Shown one piece after another: positions 47,966-63,435 of a stretch of DNA of 64,000 bases. A program made the translations under genes and the position numbers. The notes under the pieces are model-generated. The model was given only the letters and a program-made list of their open reading frames with translations. It did no database searches and was not told the DNA's origin. Positions within the stretch are counted from its first letter, which is position 1; each line of letters begins with the position of its first letter. The stretch spans positions 16,246,001 to 16,310,000 of the forward strand of contig CM076141.1 of NCBI GenBank assembly GCA_038025085.1. The letters are read 5' to 3'. The DNA comes from Tetragonia tetragonoides (taxonomy: Eukaryota; Streptophyta; Magnoliopsida; Caryophyllales; Aizoaceae).

Positions 47966-48457
47966 CAAAGTGAATCAAAAGAGAGAATCAGACTACAACT
48001 AAATATTTATGAAATGAGAGAACAGATGATAATCATCTGCTTTCAGAAGAAACTGAACTTCAGGCCAATATTGCAAGATCAACTGATGGTTTAATATCTC
48101 CAGTGGTAAGACAATTGCTAATTTTCATTCACTTCACATAGAATATTTTCCAAAGCCATATATACTTGTTTCCATGACATACTCAAAACATTGAAAACTA
48201 CCCAATGGTGTACATCGTTCGTCTACCTTTAATTTGTTTAAAGACTGCTTTCAAACCCAGCCCAAGCAACCAAAATTACCCAAAGCATAGTAATATTTAA
48301 TAAGCCAATCAGTAATGTGTTGGGTTAAATTTATTATAAACCCAACCCAACCAACCAGTGCTATAATGGTTGCCAATATCAGGTGAACAATCCCATTAAA
48401 CCAGTATAGTAAAAAGGAATTCTTTTGCTATCTTTTTCTCTCCTTCCTCTTTAGATT

Positions 48458-50177
48458 TTAATGCTCTGATCCTGTCAGACAGCTCTCATCTGGCCCCTTC
48501 CTGTTTCTCTTTCTCTCTTGCTCCTCTTGGAGCCAAAGAAGACGCTTTAAAGCTTCAACTGCTGATTGCGTTTGTAGAGCTTTACTAAAACTGCTCTTAT
48601 ATTTGCATAAATATACCCAGTTCGCAAGCCATCCTATATATCTCTCTTCGCCCCTTTTAGATTGTTGGAAACTAAATATCCAATGGAAAATAAAACTATA
48701 ATCAAATCCAAGCAGCCCACATCGAATATACAAGCTAGACACACACAACTATGAGAAAGTCTCCGAATTTCACATTGGTTACAAGAACCACCACCTATTG
48801 TGGATGTAATATTCTGGAGAACTAAAATGCACCACAAGTAACATGCAAATATTCAATTCTCACATATTTCCATTCCACAGTTTCACTCCCCTCACCTCTA
48901 TAACCAAAAAGATTGAAACTTTCATTTTCACAGCTTCACACAATATACAACAGTACAGCAATGAAACTGAACATAGCATCAATGTCATTTCCTATCAAAA
49001 TGTACTAATCACATTTCCAATCACCCATAGTTTCACTCCCCTCATCTCTGTTTCCAAAAAGATTGAAACTTTTAGTCACAGCTTCACTCAATAGAAGAAC
49101 ACTAGAGCAATGAAACCCAACATAGAATCAATCTCATTTCCTATAATATGAAGATGTACTAACATTTCCAATATATCAACTTCTACATTCCACCAGCCAA
49201 TTCGTACTAAACAAAGAACAATAAAGATTGAAACTTTTAGTTTCGTAGCTTCACACAATAGACAACAACACTAGAGCAATGAAACCAACCACAACATCCC
49301 AACAGTCTCATTTCCTAACTATCAATAGTTACTAATCACACATTTCCAATATATCTCATTCCACAATTATATCATAAAACAATTCAATTCAATAAACATT
49401 ATAAAAACAAAGTTAAAGAAATGTACCTCCAAATCTCTCACCCCAGAGCAACAATCTACTATCCTCTTCCTCATCATCAACCTCATCCCCACCATACCCA
49501 AACTCCGCATCGCCCCTATACCCCTGCTCACTCCCATACCCAGACTCACTCCCCTGACAATCCACCCCTCCCCCAACCCCAACTCCGAACCCCGCCCCAC
49601 CTAAACTCTCTCTCTCTCCTCCTCCACCACCACCACTCCCCCTCTCTCTCCTCGCAGCCTCACTAACATCCGACGCCCACCCAAACAACTCCCCACTCGA
49701 ATCCGTCCCGCCATTCGCCACCATAAAATCAGAACACGTCGCTGTTGCCGTCGCCCCCGCCGTCACCGAACAACACCTCCCATTACGGGTCCCACTCCGA
49801 TCACTACTCCTCCCTGACACCGACCGAGACCCACCACGTCGACGACGCTTTTTCGCCATCCACCGGATCTTCTCTCTCCTCTGAGGATTTCGATTGTTCC
49901 CATTACCACCATCGTCGAAGAGACTGAGCTTCGAGAAATCAATGGCGTCAATGGAGAGAGAAAATAGAGAAGTTGCTCGATCGGATAAACAAGGGCGCTT
50001 TGAATTAAGACCACCATTTGTGGAGATTTTATTAGGGTTAGGGTTTGGGAAAGATGATGAATTTATGAATGAATCAGAATCTAGGGTTTTGGAATTGGAA
50101 GTAAAGGGTTTCCATGTGTGAAGTTGAAACATACATGAATCAATTGAGTGACGAGATGTTAGAGATTTTGGTGACAT
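48458..50177 (-). CDS. Uncharacterised Ser/Gly-rich plant protein
   Basis: Exon 1 is open from the ATG at 50175-50177 to a GTACAT donor at 49427 (about 250 codons). Features in order: a conserved-looking start (FQLHTWKPFTSNSKTLDSDS), a basic patch RWMAKKRRRRGGSRSVSGR, a Ser/Thr/Cys zone, SSGELFGWASDVSEAA, a long Gly run and an acidic tail DEVDDEEEDSRLLLWGERFG. The Arg/Lys patch could act as a nuclear signal. A likely later exon at about 48458-48660 reads RYIGWLANWVYLCKYKSSFS and AVEALKRLLWLQEEQERKRN before a TAA; its acceptor is uncertain. I do not recognise a named family. A second in-frame Met at 50130-50132 might be the true start. A GA microsatellite lies in the leader. Confidence 0.6.
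48865..49285. repeat. Copies 2-4 of the local four-copy repeat
   Basis: Three successive diverged units of the segment first seen at 43140-43255 (TTTCACTCCCCTC..., AAAAGATTGAAACTTT, AGCTTCACACAATAGA). They lie in the intron of the minus-strand gene at 48.5-50.2 kb. Confidence 0.8.
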
Positions 50178-50310
50178 TAAAAGTTAAAATTAAATTAGAT
50201 ATTATTTACAGAGATGTTGAAGTTGAAGAAAATGCGTTGATGAAGATATATACTAAGATTGTGGAGAGCTAAGCTAATGACATGAAATGAAAATGAAATC
50301 TGTGTTTTTT

Positions 50311-50312
<2 letters not shown>

Positions 50313-50352
<40 letters not shown>
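50313..50352. repeat. GA microsatellite in leader of the minus-strand gene
   Basis: About 19 GA units upstream of the start codon, followed by three GGCGTTTCGTTTT-like repeats (50373-50410). Confidence 0.9.
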
Positions 50353-50353
<1 letters not shown>

Positions 50354-50683
50354 TGTGCGAGACGGGTGTATGTGGCGTTTCGTTTTTGGCGTTTCGTTTT
50401 TTGGCGTTTCGATTTGGGAGGAAATTTGCTTGTTAAGTAGTTAGTAGTTGGTTGGATATTTGGGAGACATTAGATATGGGATGTGGTTTAGTACTTTGTA
50501 GTTTGTACTACGTGGGTCCGTCCCACCTAACTTAGTTTGCACAGTCCGAACTATACAACGTGTGGTTAACTGAACTATGGGTGTGTAATGTCTTCTTTAA
50601 AGCTTATCAATCAGTTTAGTTTACTATAGTCACTTCAATTTAGTTATGTTCAATTTATTATAGTCCGTTCAATTTAATTAATA

Positions 50684-50870
50684 TGGGTTAGTGTAGTGGT
50701 TCAATATTTCATCCTTTAAACAAGTAGTTGGGGGTTCGAAACCTAACTCTTGCGAATGAAAAAAATCCCTTGGTCAGCCTCCTACGGCCCTACCGCTTAG
50801 TGACAGTTGGGGCGAGGGGATTAGTCATTGTGATTGATGATGGAATACCCTTGACAAAGACCAAAAAAAA
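50684..50870 (+). mobile_element. tRNA-derived SINE, family C
   Basis: Head with GGTTAGTGTAGTGGTTCAAT (box A-like) and GGGGGTTCGAAACCTAA (box B-like), a body including GCGAGGGGATTAGTCATTG, and an A9 tail. Flanked by the 17-bp repeat ATAGTCCGTTCAATTTA (50660-50676, 50871-50887). The flank itself is locally repetitive, so the duplication length is slightly uncertain. Confidence 0.8.
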
Positions 50871-50889
50871 ATAGTCCGTTCAATTTAGT

Positions 50890-52400
50890 TATGTTCAGTT
50901 ACTTTAGTTCAATCCCGTTCCAGTTCAGGAGTGAACTCGTGTTAGTTTATTGATTTTCAGTTCAGTTCAAGATGTACGTTTTTGTATGAATTTTGTGGTT
51001 TTTTATTTTCTTTTTTTTGAAAAGGCAAGAAAATTGACTAAAACGTCACTTTCCAATATACTAAAGGAATGATTTAAAGAATGGAAATTTTGCTGGAAAC
51101 TATCTTTTTTGTTCCACTTTTTATGGGAACTACCTTATAAAGTTTATGTTGTCGGAAACTACCTTACTTCATAACATATTTTGTTAAAGACTTACCAATT
51201 AACGGAAAAACACTAACGAGGTTAACTTAAGTCACTGTTTGACTTTTTTTGACGTTTTCGCCCCTTGATTCCTCATGCCTCTCACGTGTGCCCTCTAGTC
51301 TCCGTTTTCCCAATTCAATTTCCCTCCTCTTCTTTCTTCTCTCTTCTCTCACATTCATCACCATTGACCATCACCATTGTCACCTTCATTGACTTCACCA
51401 TACATGCTGGAAAGAAATGAAACCCAAAAATTGATTTATCCCCATTTTCAACAAAAACTCAGAAATTCCAAGTTTACTCTTTTAATGATTGACCGATCAA
51501 ATAAGAAAATGTTCACGATTCTCACTCAACCGCTCAATTTCTTTTCAATTTTTCAAGAATTATGCCATTTGGTTAAGGTCAAAAATCCCTTGAATTCATA
51601 TTGTACTAGAGCAAACAACTTGTTCCATTATTTGCCGTCAGATGTCAATAATTTCCAAAGCCCCATTTGGATCGACATTTTAGCCCATTTTCTAAAAGAT
51701 CTTTAATTGACGAATCACAAATTTTGGGTATCTGGGCACCTCTTAATCACCATGATGGACGCAATTTCGAGCTCTTCAGTGGCTTCACATATGAATTATA
51801 TTATCACAGTTTGTAGCCATTTGTTATTGGTTCTTACAGCAATAGAAAAAAGTTAAGTGATACCATGAATTCAAGCGCATCAACTCTGAATTCACATGCC
51901 TTATCATACATACCACTTGTGAAAAGAGAAGTAAAGAACGAGGATGAAGCTCTAAGACTCTACTCGGAGAAGGTGGTGTTCTGTTGGCCATCTTACTTCT
52001 GATGATTTGAAGCTGAAGAACCAACAAATTGATGATACTCATGGCACCCTGTCTCAAAAACCTAGAGTTGGGGGAAACGAAAAATCAAGGGATTTAATGC
52101 TATTATTTTGCCTGGATGAGGGAACCACAATCCACAACAATGGTGACCACCACAAACTGATTCCTAGCAATAAGGCACGGAGGAAAGGAGCAGAGAAGAG
52201 AGAGAAATAGAGCAAACATGAAATAAAAGGGAAGATGGAGATAAGGGAAATAAAAAGGGGAAATGAAAATAATTCAAGCCATTTAACCTTAGCATATTCA
52301 TTTATACGACACGACACCATCTATGTACGTCCCTACATAATTAATAGAGTAAGGATGAGGGTAGGGGGATTTCCTCTTAGTCCTACAAATGAAAGAAATC
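50890..52400. other. Non-coding interval
   Basis: Repeated GGAAACTACCTTA phrases at 51090-51170. Open frame at 51377-51706 is unrecognised and of low complexity in codon use. No gene claimed. Confidence 0.4.
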
Positions 52401-52430
52401 TGTAAAATTGTCGTGAACCAATAGAACAAT

Positions 52431-55632
<3,202 letters not shown>

Positions 55633-55639
55633 TTTGCTG

Positions 55640-56660
55640 GTCATAGAGGGAGAGAAACATAATCAAATGTGAGTGAATAATTATTATTGAAGCCATTGTC
55701 ATTGTCATTGCCCACTACTTGAACAAGATATGGATTCTGAATATAAAAAAGAATAACTTGGCATTGTCCACGCATGGAGAAGTTTGTGATAATGATCTCT
55801 CTTTCTTGATTTTCTTCAATATAGTTACAGTATTATTTTTTTATTTTTAAAAAAAATGAAAGTTGCTACAACTTTTTTCTGAAGTTTTGCAAACATTATT
55901 GGAGTTTGTATTTGGATATGCAAACAGTAATTTTATTCAGAAACCACATGACTCAGACATGAGCACCAAAAACTTTCTTGGTTTTTTCTGAAGTAGGACT
56001 ACATATCAGCAAGGAATTATTAGATGACAGTACGGCGAATACTACCAGGCCAAGTGCAGTAATCTATATATGATTCATTGCTTCAATTTCCGGACTGTCT
56101 TGAATTATTCTAGATTGATATTACAATTCTCAAGAAGCCAATCAAATCTACTGATTTCATATTTGCCATATAAGATCTTCCCAAATTTCAAAGATCTTTC
56201 CCCCACCCACTGTGGATTTTTTCTTTTACTTTTTTTGAACAGTTAAGTAATTTGCAACTTTGTTGAAAGTGAAATTTGAAACGAGATTATTATTAGGAAT
56301 AAGTGGAGAAGGCGTTACTATGCTACCGATCCAAGCTCTATCTACTGTTAATTTAATATTCCGGAAAACAAAATGCTCAAACCTAAGAGGTATATAGGCT
56401 ATACAAAATTTGTCTTCTTTAGTGAGAGCTAGAGGTGGGTGTATGTTGCGTTTCGTTTTAGCATTTCTTTTGGGGTACCAGACAAGGCAGACGGGAGTGG
56501 ATTTATCCACCGTCGACTACAATGACTATTTTCAACACTGGCCGGCTTGCTTGTAGGCAGCTCAAAGGGTGGGACAACTGATTTTAATCATACTTATAAG
56601 GCTTTACATTTCAGCATACTATATCAGGTGTGTTCTCTTCCTCTTATTCCCAATGGTTCT
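55640..56660. other. 3' flank of the BBE-like pseudogene
   Basis: 56355-56495 (GGAAAACAAAATG...TTTGTCTTCTTTAGTGAGAG ... TTTTAGCATTTCTTTTG) is duplicated at 63825-63915, showing that flank and gene were copied together. No gene. Confidence 0.6.
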
Positions 56661-56664
56661 CTTT

Positions 56665-56935
56665 GATTGGGTAAGATCTTGTAACTGATTTCCACTGATT
56701 GAGCAAGGTTATACACATGCTACTGATATTCACTGATTTGATAAGGTCTTGCCAGTGCTTCCCATTGATTTAGTAAGACCATCGTGAGAAGGGATGTGTC
56801 CTTTTCCACAAATTTTCATTGATTGGGTAAGGTCATGCCATTGATTTCCACTGATTGGGTAAGGTACTGTCACTGATTCTCATTAGTTCATTAAGAGCCT
56901 GCTACTGATTTCCATTAATTAGGTAAGACCCAATA
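56665..56935. repeat. Degenerate tandem repeat, about six units
   Basis: Units of roughly 40-45 bp built on TTTCCACTGATTGGGTAAGG and CTTGCCACTGA-like phrases. Confidence 0.75.
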
Positions 56936-57182
56936 AATGAAAAAGAACACATCCTAATGTACATTAGAGCTTGCAATAAGTAATGAACAATGACATAAGT
57001 CATCATAACAGCATAAATTGGCAGGCTTAACGATACTAAAACCACATCAAAGCTACAAAAGAAAGTGCACCTATTTTCACAAGGAAAATGTTTCATTGAC
57101 CCACTGGGTTGCCAACCCACAATTATATTGTGCCTATTTATCTCTACTTTAATTAATATTTCTTGAAAATAGGTGAGAGAGA

Positions 57183-57717
57183 TGTTGGAATGTTTGCTTC
57201 AAAGAAAAGATGTTGGACAATATTATTGTCCCACATTGGTAGCTTATAAGAGGTAAGTTGTGTAGTTACCCATATATGGGATGACTCCTTAATTCCCCAC
57301 ATTGATCAAGTTTGACTGGAGAAGATTAATTGTTTTCCGTTACACAAATCAATAAGTGCTTTTCGTTACAAATATCAATTCCCTTGATATTCACCATTTA
57401 TGATCTCCAAATTAACTTGTCTTTGCCATCAAGATTCTCCTTTATTTTCCTCTATATATTGGAGACTTCCCATTTCACAAATGAACACAGACACACAAAA
57501 TACTCTCTCTGATTCGTTTGGCAGTAGTTCAGTATGCTCTCAAAGCCATTGCACCATAGTACACCGGAGCTTTGGTTGCCGTGTATCCCTGGAGGTCGGT
57601 TGCCGGAAATTTCCTAGTGTACGTGTGGGGACAAATTCGACTTTAGGGCAGTGATTTATCACGCCATGGCTTTCATTCGAGATAAGTTTATTTTTTCATT
57701 AGCCTTTATTTCTAACA
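57183..57717 (+). repeat. 5' LTR
   Basis: 535 bp. Contains the possible TATA region CCTCTATATATTGGAGACTT and a 3' part with ACACCGGAGCTTTGGTTGCC. A TGG-type primer site right after it is not obvious. Confidence 0.95.
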
Positions 57718-57719
57718 TT

Positions 57720-60340
57720 TTAGAGTCGAATTTTATTTTTACCATGGTTGGTGATGAAACCAATTTGATTATTTTGCTACTGTTATTTCTATAAGATGCC
57801 TAATTACTTTGTTCCCATATGTCAAAATTTAATATATTGGAAAGTTTGTACATGCTATCTGATAGTTATAGTTAAATTGCGGTGTCCTCAGTGGGAGCTT
57901 GGAGTTAGGTATGACCTTGATATAAAATTAATCAATTTCAGCTATAACGTCTTTCGTCCAAAGTGGAATGTTTTAGGGATGATTCATTGATTCGTAATTG
58001 TCAATAAGCTAGGTGTATCATAGCAACTCTATATTTCTCTATAATGCTTTTTTATATACATGAGTTGTTAATTTGGTGCAGCATTATAGATATGTTTTCT
58101 GAATATTGCGTTACAAGTAGACAGTAGTCAAGCTATTGTTTTATGTGGGAACCCATAAGACTTCATTGTTTTGTGAGAATATGAACTAGATGTAACAGTA
58201 GAAGTTTATTGGAACATATATCATATATGAAATGTCCGAACAATTTTTAGATTTAAGATTGAGACATCTCTATGATTGTTTGGAACCTTAGCTTGATCTC
58301 TTTTTGATTATATAATCCTATCGGCTTATTGGCTAAAGAGTAACAGAAATAAGTTTAATTTCTTTTATTTGATATTGGTTGATTGATTGTAAATACTCGA
58401 TAATAGAATTCAGCCATTTGATGAATTTGTCATTTAATGTGTCCTCTTTCTATTGTTATTTGCTTGAGCGTATATAATAGCAATTGGTTATTCCCTTAAC
58501 ACTGGTGAGATAACTGGAGAATTTGGTGAGTCTTTGAACTTGATGTTGTGATTAAAGAAAAGGCTGAAGCGAATCTTTAAAAAGGTCTTAATTGCTTTTT
58601 ACAATATTAAAGATGTTTACTCCTTACATGAGATATTAAATATTATATGGAGTAACCAAATTGCTAAATTAATGGAGTTGACGTTACTACTTACACTTTT
58701 GTACTATACTGTCAGTTATGTGATACTGATACACTTAGATAATTAGTTTTGTAATTGTCTTGTTTTGCTGCATTGACATTAGTATAACCTAGATAAAGCT
58801 ATTGTTTGAAAGATGCAGCAGGCTCTATAAATAGTAATTGAAAGCTTGCCTTTTTACTAGAAAGAGAGACAATTACTATAAAGATCGAGCTGATATTTAT
58901 TATGGGTCTAATTTGAATACTCATAATTTTGCCTCTTGTGTTTTTTTTGGGATTGGTTACTTCTAGCTTACTGCTAAGTAGCTTCGTATGTTATTATTTA
59001 AGCTTGTTAAATATTGAAATCAAATCAATATAATATGACATCTTGTGTATGACTAAATGCTTCTTGTTTGAGATAGAATCAAAGGAAAAATATTTTTCCA
59101 TGCTTGTGTGCTTACAAGTAATTATTAGTGTGAGAGTTATGAGGACTATAATTGAGTCTTATTTATTGTGATTAAATATTGTTTCTTTAATCTGAAAACC
59201 GTTACGGTTTTTTGTGAGTTGGTTAAATATTTTAATACTTGGAAACATTGTGTGAATAGTGGATGGTATTTGTAGTTCACGACATGCTACAAAATTTATA
59301 TTTTTTGGTTCTTTGGTATTACCAATTTGTATTAGTATATTGATATTCATTATCTTGTGTCTCTACCAACGACAATGATATTAAATTGATGAGAAAGAAT
59401 TTTATTTTATTTTTGTATGTATATTGAGAACATGTGGGGGAAGTTGTATAACTATATTTATAAATATTGTTGGTGTTCTCAATATAATTGGATTGAACGA
59501 ACCCGATTCTTTGAGAATGTGGGGGTAACTAATTAATTTAGTTTACCAAAATCTTTGTGGGTGTTAGCTTAGACATTTGAATCTTATATATTATGCTAGT
59601 AAAATCTTATATATAAAACTCTAGAGGTGTCTTGAGCATAAAAATGACGATTTTAGTGAAACCATTTATCTTTCTCGTATAGCTTATATAATATGTGCTA
59701 ATGATAAGCTAATTTTTGACATTGTGTTTGTGGGAGATAAAACCATATTATTTATATATGAAATTATCATATATTGAAAGAGGTCATTATTTTTATGTTC
59801 TCTATGCGAGTAACTCATAATAGCATATCACAAAAGAACAACTAAAGTTCTAAATATTATTTATTTTGTTTATGTTAGAGTTATTGAATTAATATGCTAT
59901 ACATTAACTTGTGTTTGCACTTTGATAGACATATTTGTCGTGTTTGATGGGTATATTGGTGCAAATTATGTGACAAGTTAATAACATATATACTTGTACA
60001 AGTGAATATGTCTTTCTCCTTGTTGGGGTGTTGTCTCTAAAACTTGATTTGTATATAGCATGTTATCATGCCATATGATTTAGAGACATATTGATATACA
60101 TTGGGGAAAACCAAGTGTGTCAATTTTTTTTTTTTTTTTTTATGATTTGTCAAAATCAGTGTGTAATGGTAAGAGATGACTCATTTGCAATAGACAAAGT
60201 GCATCAAGTAACCATATAAATTAAAGAAAAATTGTTCTTAGTTTTATTGTTGAATCGTCGAGGGGGATGAGTCTTAAAGCCCTTAGATTGAGGAAATCAT
60301 GGTGGACACCCAACTTTTATTGGTTCAATGTGGTCAAACG
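57720..60340. other. LTR element interior, non-coding
   Basis: AT-rich, no surviving reading frame. Confidence 0.6.
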
Positions 60341-60344
60341 AAGC

Positions 60345-60620
60345 CATGAGATTACTCAACATGCACCTAAACAATGGTATGATAAGTTTCATTGCACTTT
60401 GATTTAGATGGTTTCAAGGTTGATGATCATAATACTTGTGTTTATTATAAATATGATGAGCATGAATGTGCCACAAATTGTCCGGTTGTGGATGACATGT
60501 TTGATTTTAGTATAAGTATTGATGTGATAAACACAACATGGACTTTCTTGAAATCATGTTGTAATTCATTCTTGATATTAAAATCACTAGAACTTCTGAG
60601 AGTTTTTGAGTTTGAATCAG
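60345..60620 (+). pseudogene. Copia reverse transcriptase remnant
   Basis: Reads PKQWYDKFHCTLDLDGFKVD, then NTCVYYKYDEHECATNCP and VVDDMFDF. This follows the copia pattern (K-Q-W-x-x-K-F...G-F...C-V-Y...D-D-M) up to the catalytic Asp pair, then IDVINTTWTFLKS. The frame needs one shift near 60395. Confidence 0.75.
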
Positions 60621-61169
60621 TCTCATAAAGTTGAGAATTTTTTATTTTTATTATTTAAAAAAAAAAAAGGAGTGTAGTCAATTTCGATTCTACTCTCGTT
60701 TATGATTCTAACATTCAGTTAGAAAAGAATAGAGGTAATAGTTTATTACAAGGGGAATATGTTAAGAGTGTTTGAAGTGTTTGATGAGTTATACCATACC
60801 AAATATAGCATATGATGTATGCAGGTTGAGTAGATATACTTATAAGCCCAATCGTGATTATTGAAATACTTTGATTATTTTATTGAAGTATTTGTAAGGT
60901 ACTATTAATTTGGGTTTAATTTGCACTACAAGAATTTCCCTTGTGTTTGAAGGAATTTGCCATGCCAACTAAATCTGCATGAATGATGAAATACTCTTGC
61001 TAGGGCAGGTTACAAAGCCGAATGACTGAGGATGATGACATTTTTTTGTCGTAATGTTTCACAATGGAATCTAAGTTTTTATTCAAGCATGTGGCAGGTT
61101 ACAAAGCCGAATGACTAAGAAGTTTGCCTGCAGATATCCCATTGTGGGGGAGACCAGCTCCGCTAGTAT

Positions 61170-61379
61170 CCATGTGTCGTGGTTGTCAATTGTGTTTGTC
61201 AAGTGGCTAATAAAGTAGCCCACAACTATTCTTTCAATAGAAAGAGAAGGCATGCACGCCTTAGACATGGAATTGTGAAAAATCTGATCAGATATAATGT
61301 GATATCACTCGAGTGTGTTAAGTTGGAGAGGAACTTGCAAATCCTCTTCCAAAGGCCTTTGTGGAAAGATAGTGCTTGA
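61170..61379 (+). pseudogene. Copia RNase H C-terminal remnant
   Basis: Reads KRRHARLRHGIVKNLIRYNV then ISLECVKLERNLQILFQRPL, matching the copia RNase H end (R-H-I-x-x-R-H...V...S-x-x-N-x-A-D...K-x-L); the Ala-Asp of the motif is changed to Gln-Ile. Confidence 0.8.
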
Positions 61380-61977
61380 GTTAGCACTAGGAATGGGGCT
61401 TCAGCCCAGTGGGAGTGAATTGTGATGGATACCCAAACTGGAATATTTCCAGGTTCAATGGGTCAAATGAAATCACAAAACAACTCCAGTTGTGTGTACT
61501 ACAAACCCCATTCCTCTATTAATAAAGTGATGTAGTACTTTTCTGTATACTGTCATGTGTGTGAGGTTGAGCATTTTAGCTCTTAATGAGTTCATAGCCT
61601 TGTAAGGTGGTGTGAGACAGTACACACTTGATGAACTCACCTATGTGAATGTGGGGGAATTGCCCGCCCCCTATGAGAGCATTTGGGCTAATGACTCTCT
61701 AGAGCGTTCGCAAAAATATCCAGGTACGTAAGGGGCTAATGTATATATGTTTTTCGCGAGAGTAAATCTGATTTTGAGGTTAAACAAGTGCGCAGTTTGC
61801 ACTGAACAAATACCGTGAAGGTTTAAGGAATTTTTTCCACCTAAATGGTTGTTGGGCAAACTTGTAAGCACAAGGTACTAATTCAAGTCCACAAGACATT
61901 AGTATCGTAACGTGCGACCTCCTACTACCATTCGAACCTTGTTCCTTTCTATCTTTCCTTTGAGTCATGTGGGAGAT

Positions 61978-62512
61978 TGTTGGAATGTTTGCTTTAAAGA
62001 AAAGATGTTGGACAATATTATTGTCCCACATTGGTAGCTTACAAGAGGTAAGCTGTGTAGTTACCCATATATGGGATGACTCCTTAATTCCCCACATTGA
62101 TCAAGTTTGACTGGAGAAGATTAATTGTTTTCCGTTACACAAATCAATAAGTGCTTTCCGTTACAAGTATCAATTCCCTTGATATTCACCATTTATGACC
62201 TCCAAATTAATTTGTCTTTGCCATCAAGATTCTCCTTTATTTTCCTCTATATATTGGAGACTTCCCATTTCACAAAGGAACACAGACACACAAAATACTC
62301 TCTCTGATTTGTTTGGTAGTAGTTCAGTGTGCTCTCAAAACCATTGCACCGTAGTACACCGGAGCTTTGGTTGCCGTGTATCCCTGGAGGTCGGTTGCCG
62401 GAAATTCCCTAGTGTACGTGTGGGGGCAAATTCGACTTTAGGGCAGTGATTTATCACGCCATGGCTTTCGTTCGAGATAAGTTTATTTTTTCATTAGCCT
62501 TTATTTCTAACA
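61978..62512 (+). repeat. 3' LTR
   Basis: 535 bp, same boundaries as the 5' LTR and no indels between them. Confidence 0.95.
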
Positions 62513-62519
62513 AGAGATT

Positions 62520-63430
62520 GTAAAAATAGAGGAGAGATATAGACACAATATGGTTGTGGGTTAGCAACCCACCGGGTGGATGTATCATTATCCTTTTCAC
62601 AATTATTCTACAGTCCACTTTTTTTTTTAATAATTAAATAATTTTATTATGCTAAAAGGCAAGATGAGCGAATAGTCCCTAATAGCATCACACGAGAACG
62701 AACTCCCCACCTTTTAGGAAGGGTTAAATTCAATTATACCATCATTTGCTCGGACTTAAATACAAGAGCTTATACAATACTCCAGTACAACCAATAACTC
62801 TTCCTAAAAGATAGATATAAACTCCTAAGATCTTATTGTTGTTGGCTTGTTGCCATGAAGACGACCACGAAGGGCTCTTGTGATCCAAAATTATCTCATA
62901 GCAACAACACCTACAAGTAACCTTGTCATTTATTTGGTTCCACCATAGTTGTTAAGTTAGTGATAGCTGTAATTGTAGTTTTGACAAATTTAAAGCCGTT
63001 AAACTAGCTAGTTGATGAATGTACTCAATGCGACAAAGGGAGCTGTAATTGAACTTTTGGCAAATTTACAGCCGGTAAACTAGCTACATGATGAATGTAC
63101 TCAATACAAAAAATTCAACAATGGTTGGCAACATTGTAATTATGTAGCACACAAACAACGAGAAAAGTTTCTACAAAAAAAAAAAAAAAAAAAACAACGA
63201 GAAAAGTGAAACCAAAGCAATGACAACATTGTAATTATGTAGGTCAGATCTTTGCTATTAACAAGAAATAGTCAAGTTGCGCGATATCATTGTAACATGT
63301 AGGCCAGATCTTTACTATTAAGAAATGTGGTCACTAGTAAGGGGTGGGGGGCCTGAGGTGGTTGTTTCAAAGTGCCCCTAAGTTTTATAAATGAAAGAGA
63401 TGTTTGAGAATTATTGTGAAACCAAATAGC
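62520..63430. other. Non-coding interval
   Basis: Two related TTTA.AGCC.GTAAACTAGCTA...GATGAATGTACTCAAT blocks (about 62990-63110) and two GTAGG(T/C)CAGATCTTT blocks (63238-63312). A21 run near 63175. From about 63385 the sequence matches the 5' flank of the BBE-like pseudogene at 52385. Confidence 0.5.
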
Positions 63431-63435
63431 GCAAT

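Larger units (their letters stand above)
47500..48230. repeat. Segmental duplication, copy 2 (carries SINE)
   Basis: Partner of 46040-46600. Contains the SINE and a further small tandem duplication. Confidence 0.8.
57183..62512 (+). mobile_element. Copia-type LTR retrotransposon, complete ends, decayed interior
   Basis: Two 535-bp LTRs (57183-57717, 61978-62512), each starting TGTTGGAATGTTTGC and ending TTTCTAACA, flanked by the 5-bp duplication AGAGA (57178-57182, 62513-62517). The purine-rich stretch GTGGGAGAT precedes the 3' LTR. The LTRs differ at about 16 sites (3%), nearly all transitions. The interior (4.26 kb) keeps only scraps of pol; gag, protease and integrase are not recognisable. 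Non-functional by itself. Confidence 0.95.

Noticed and set aside
51377..51706. 109-codon ORF
   Set aside because: No domain, no splice or promoter context, composition like AT-rich random DNA.
57400..57654. 84-codon gene, also at 62195-62449
   Set aside because: Both lie inside the paired LTRs; two identical-length frames reflect the LTR duplication.
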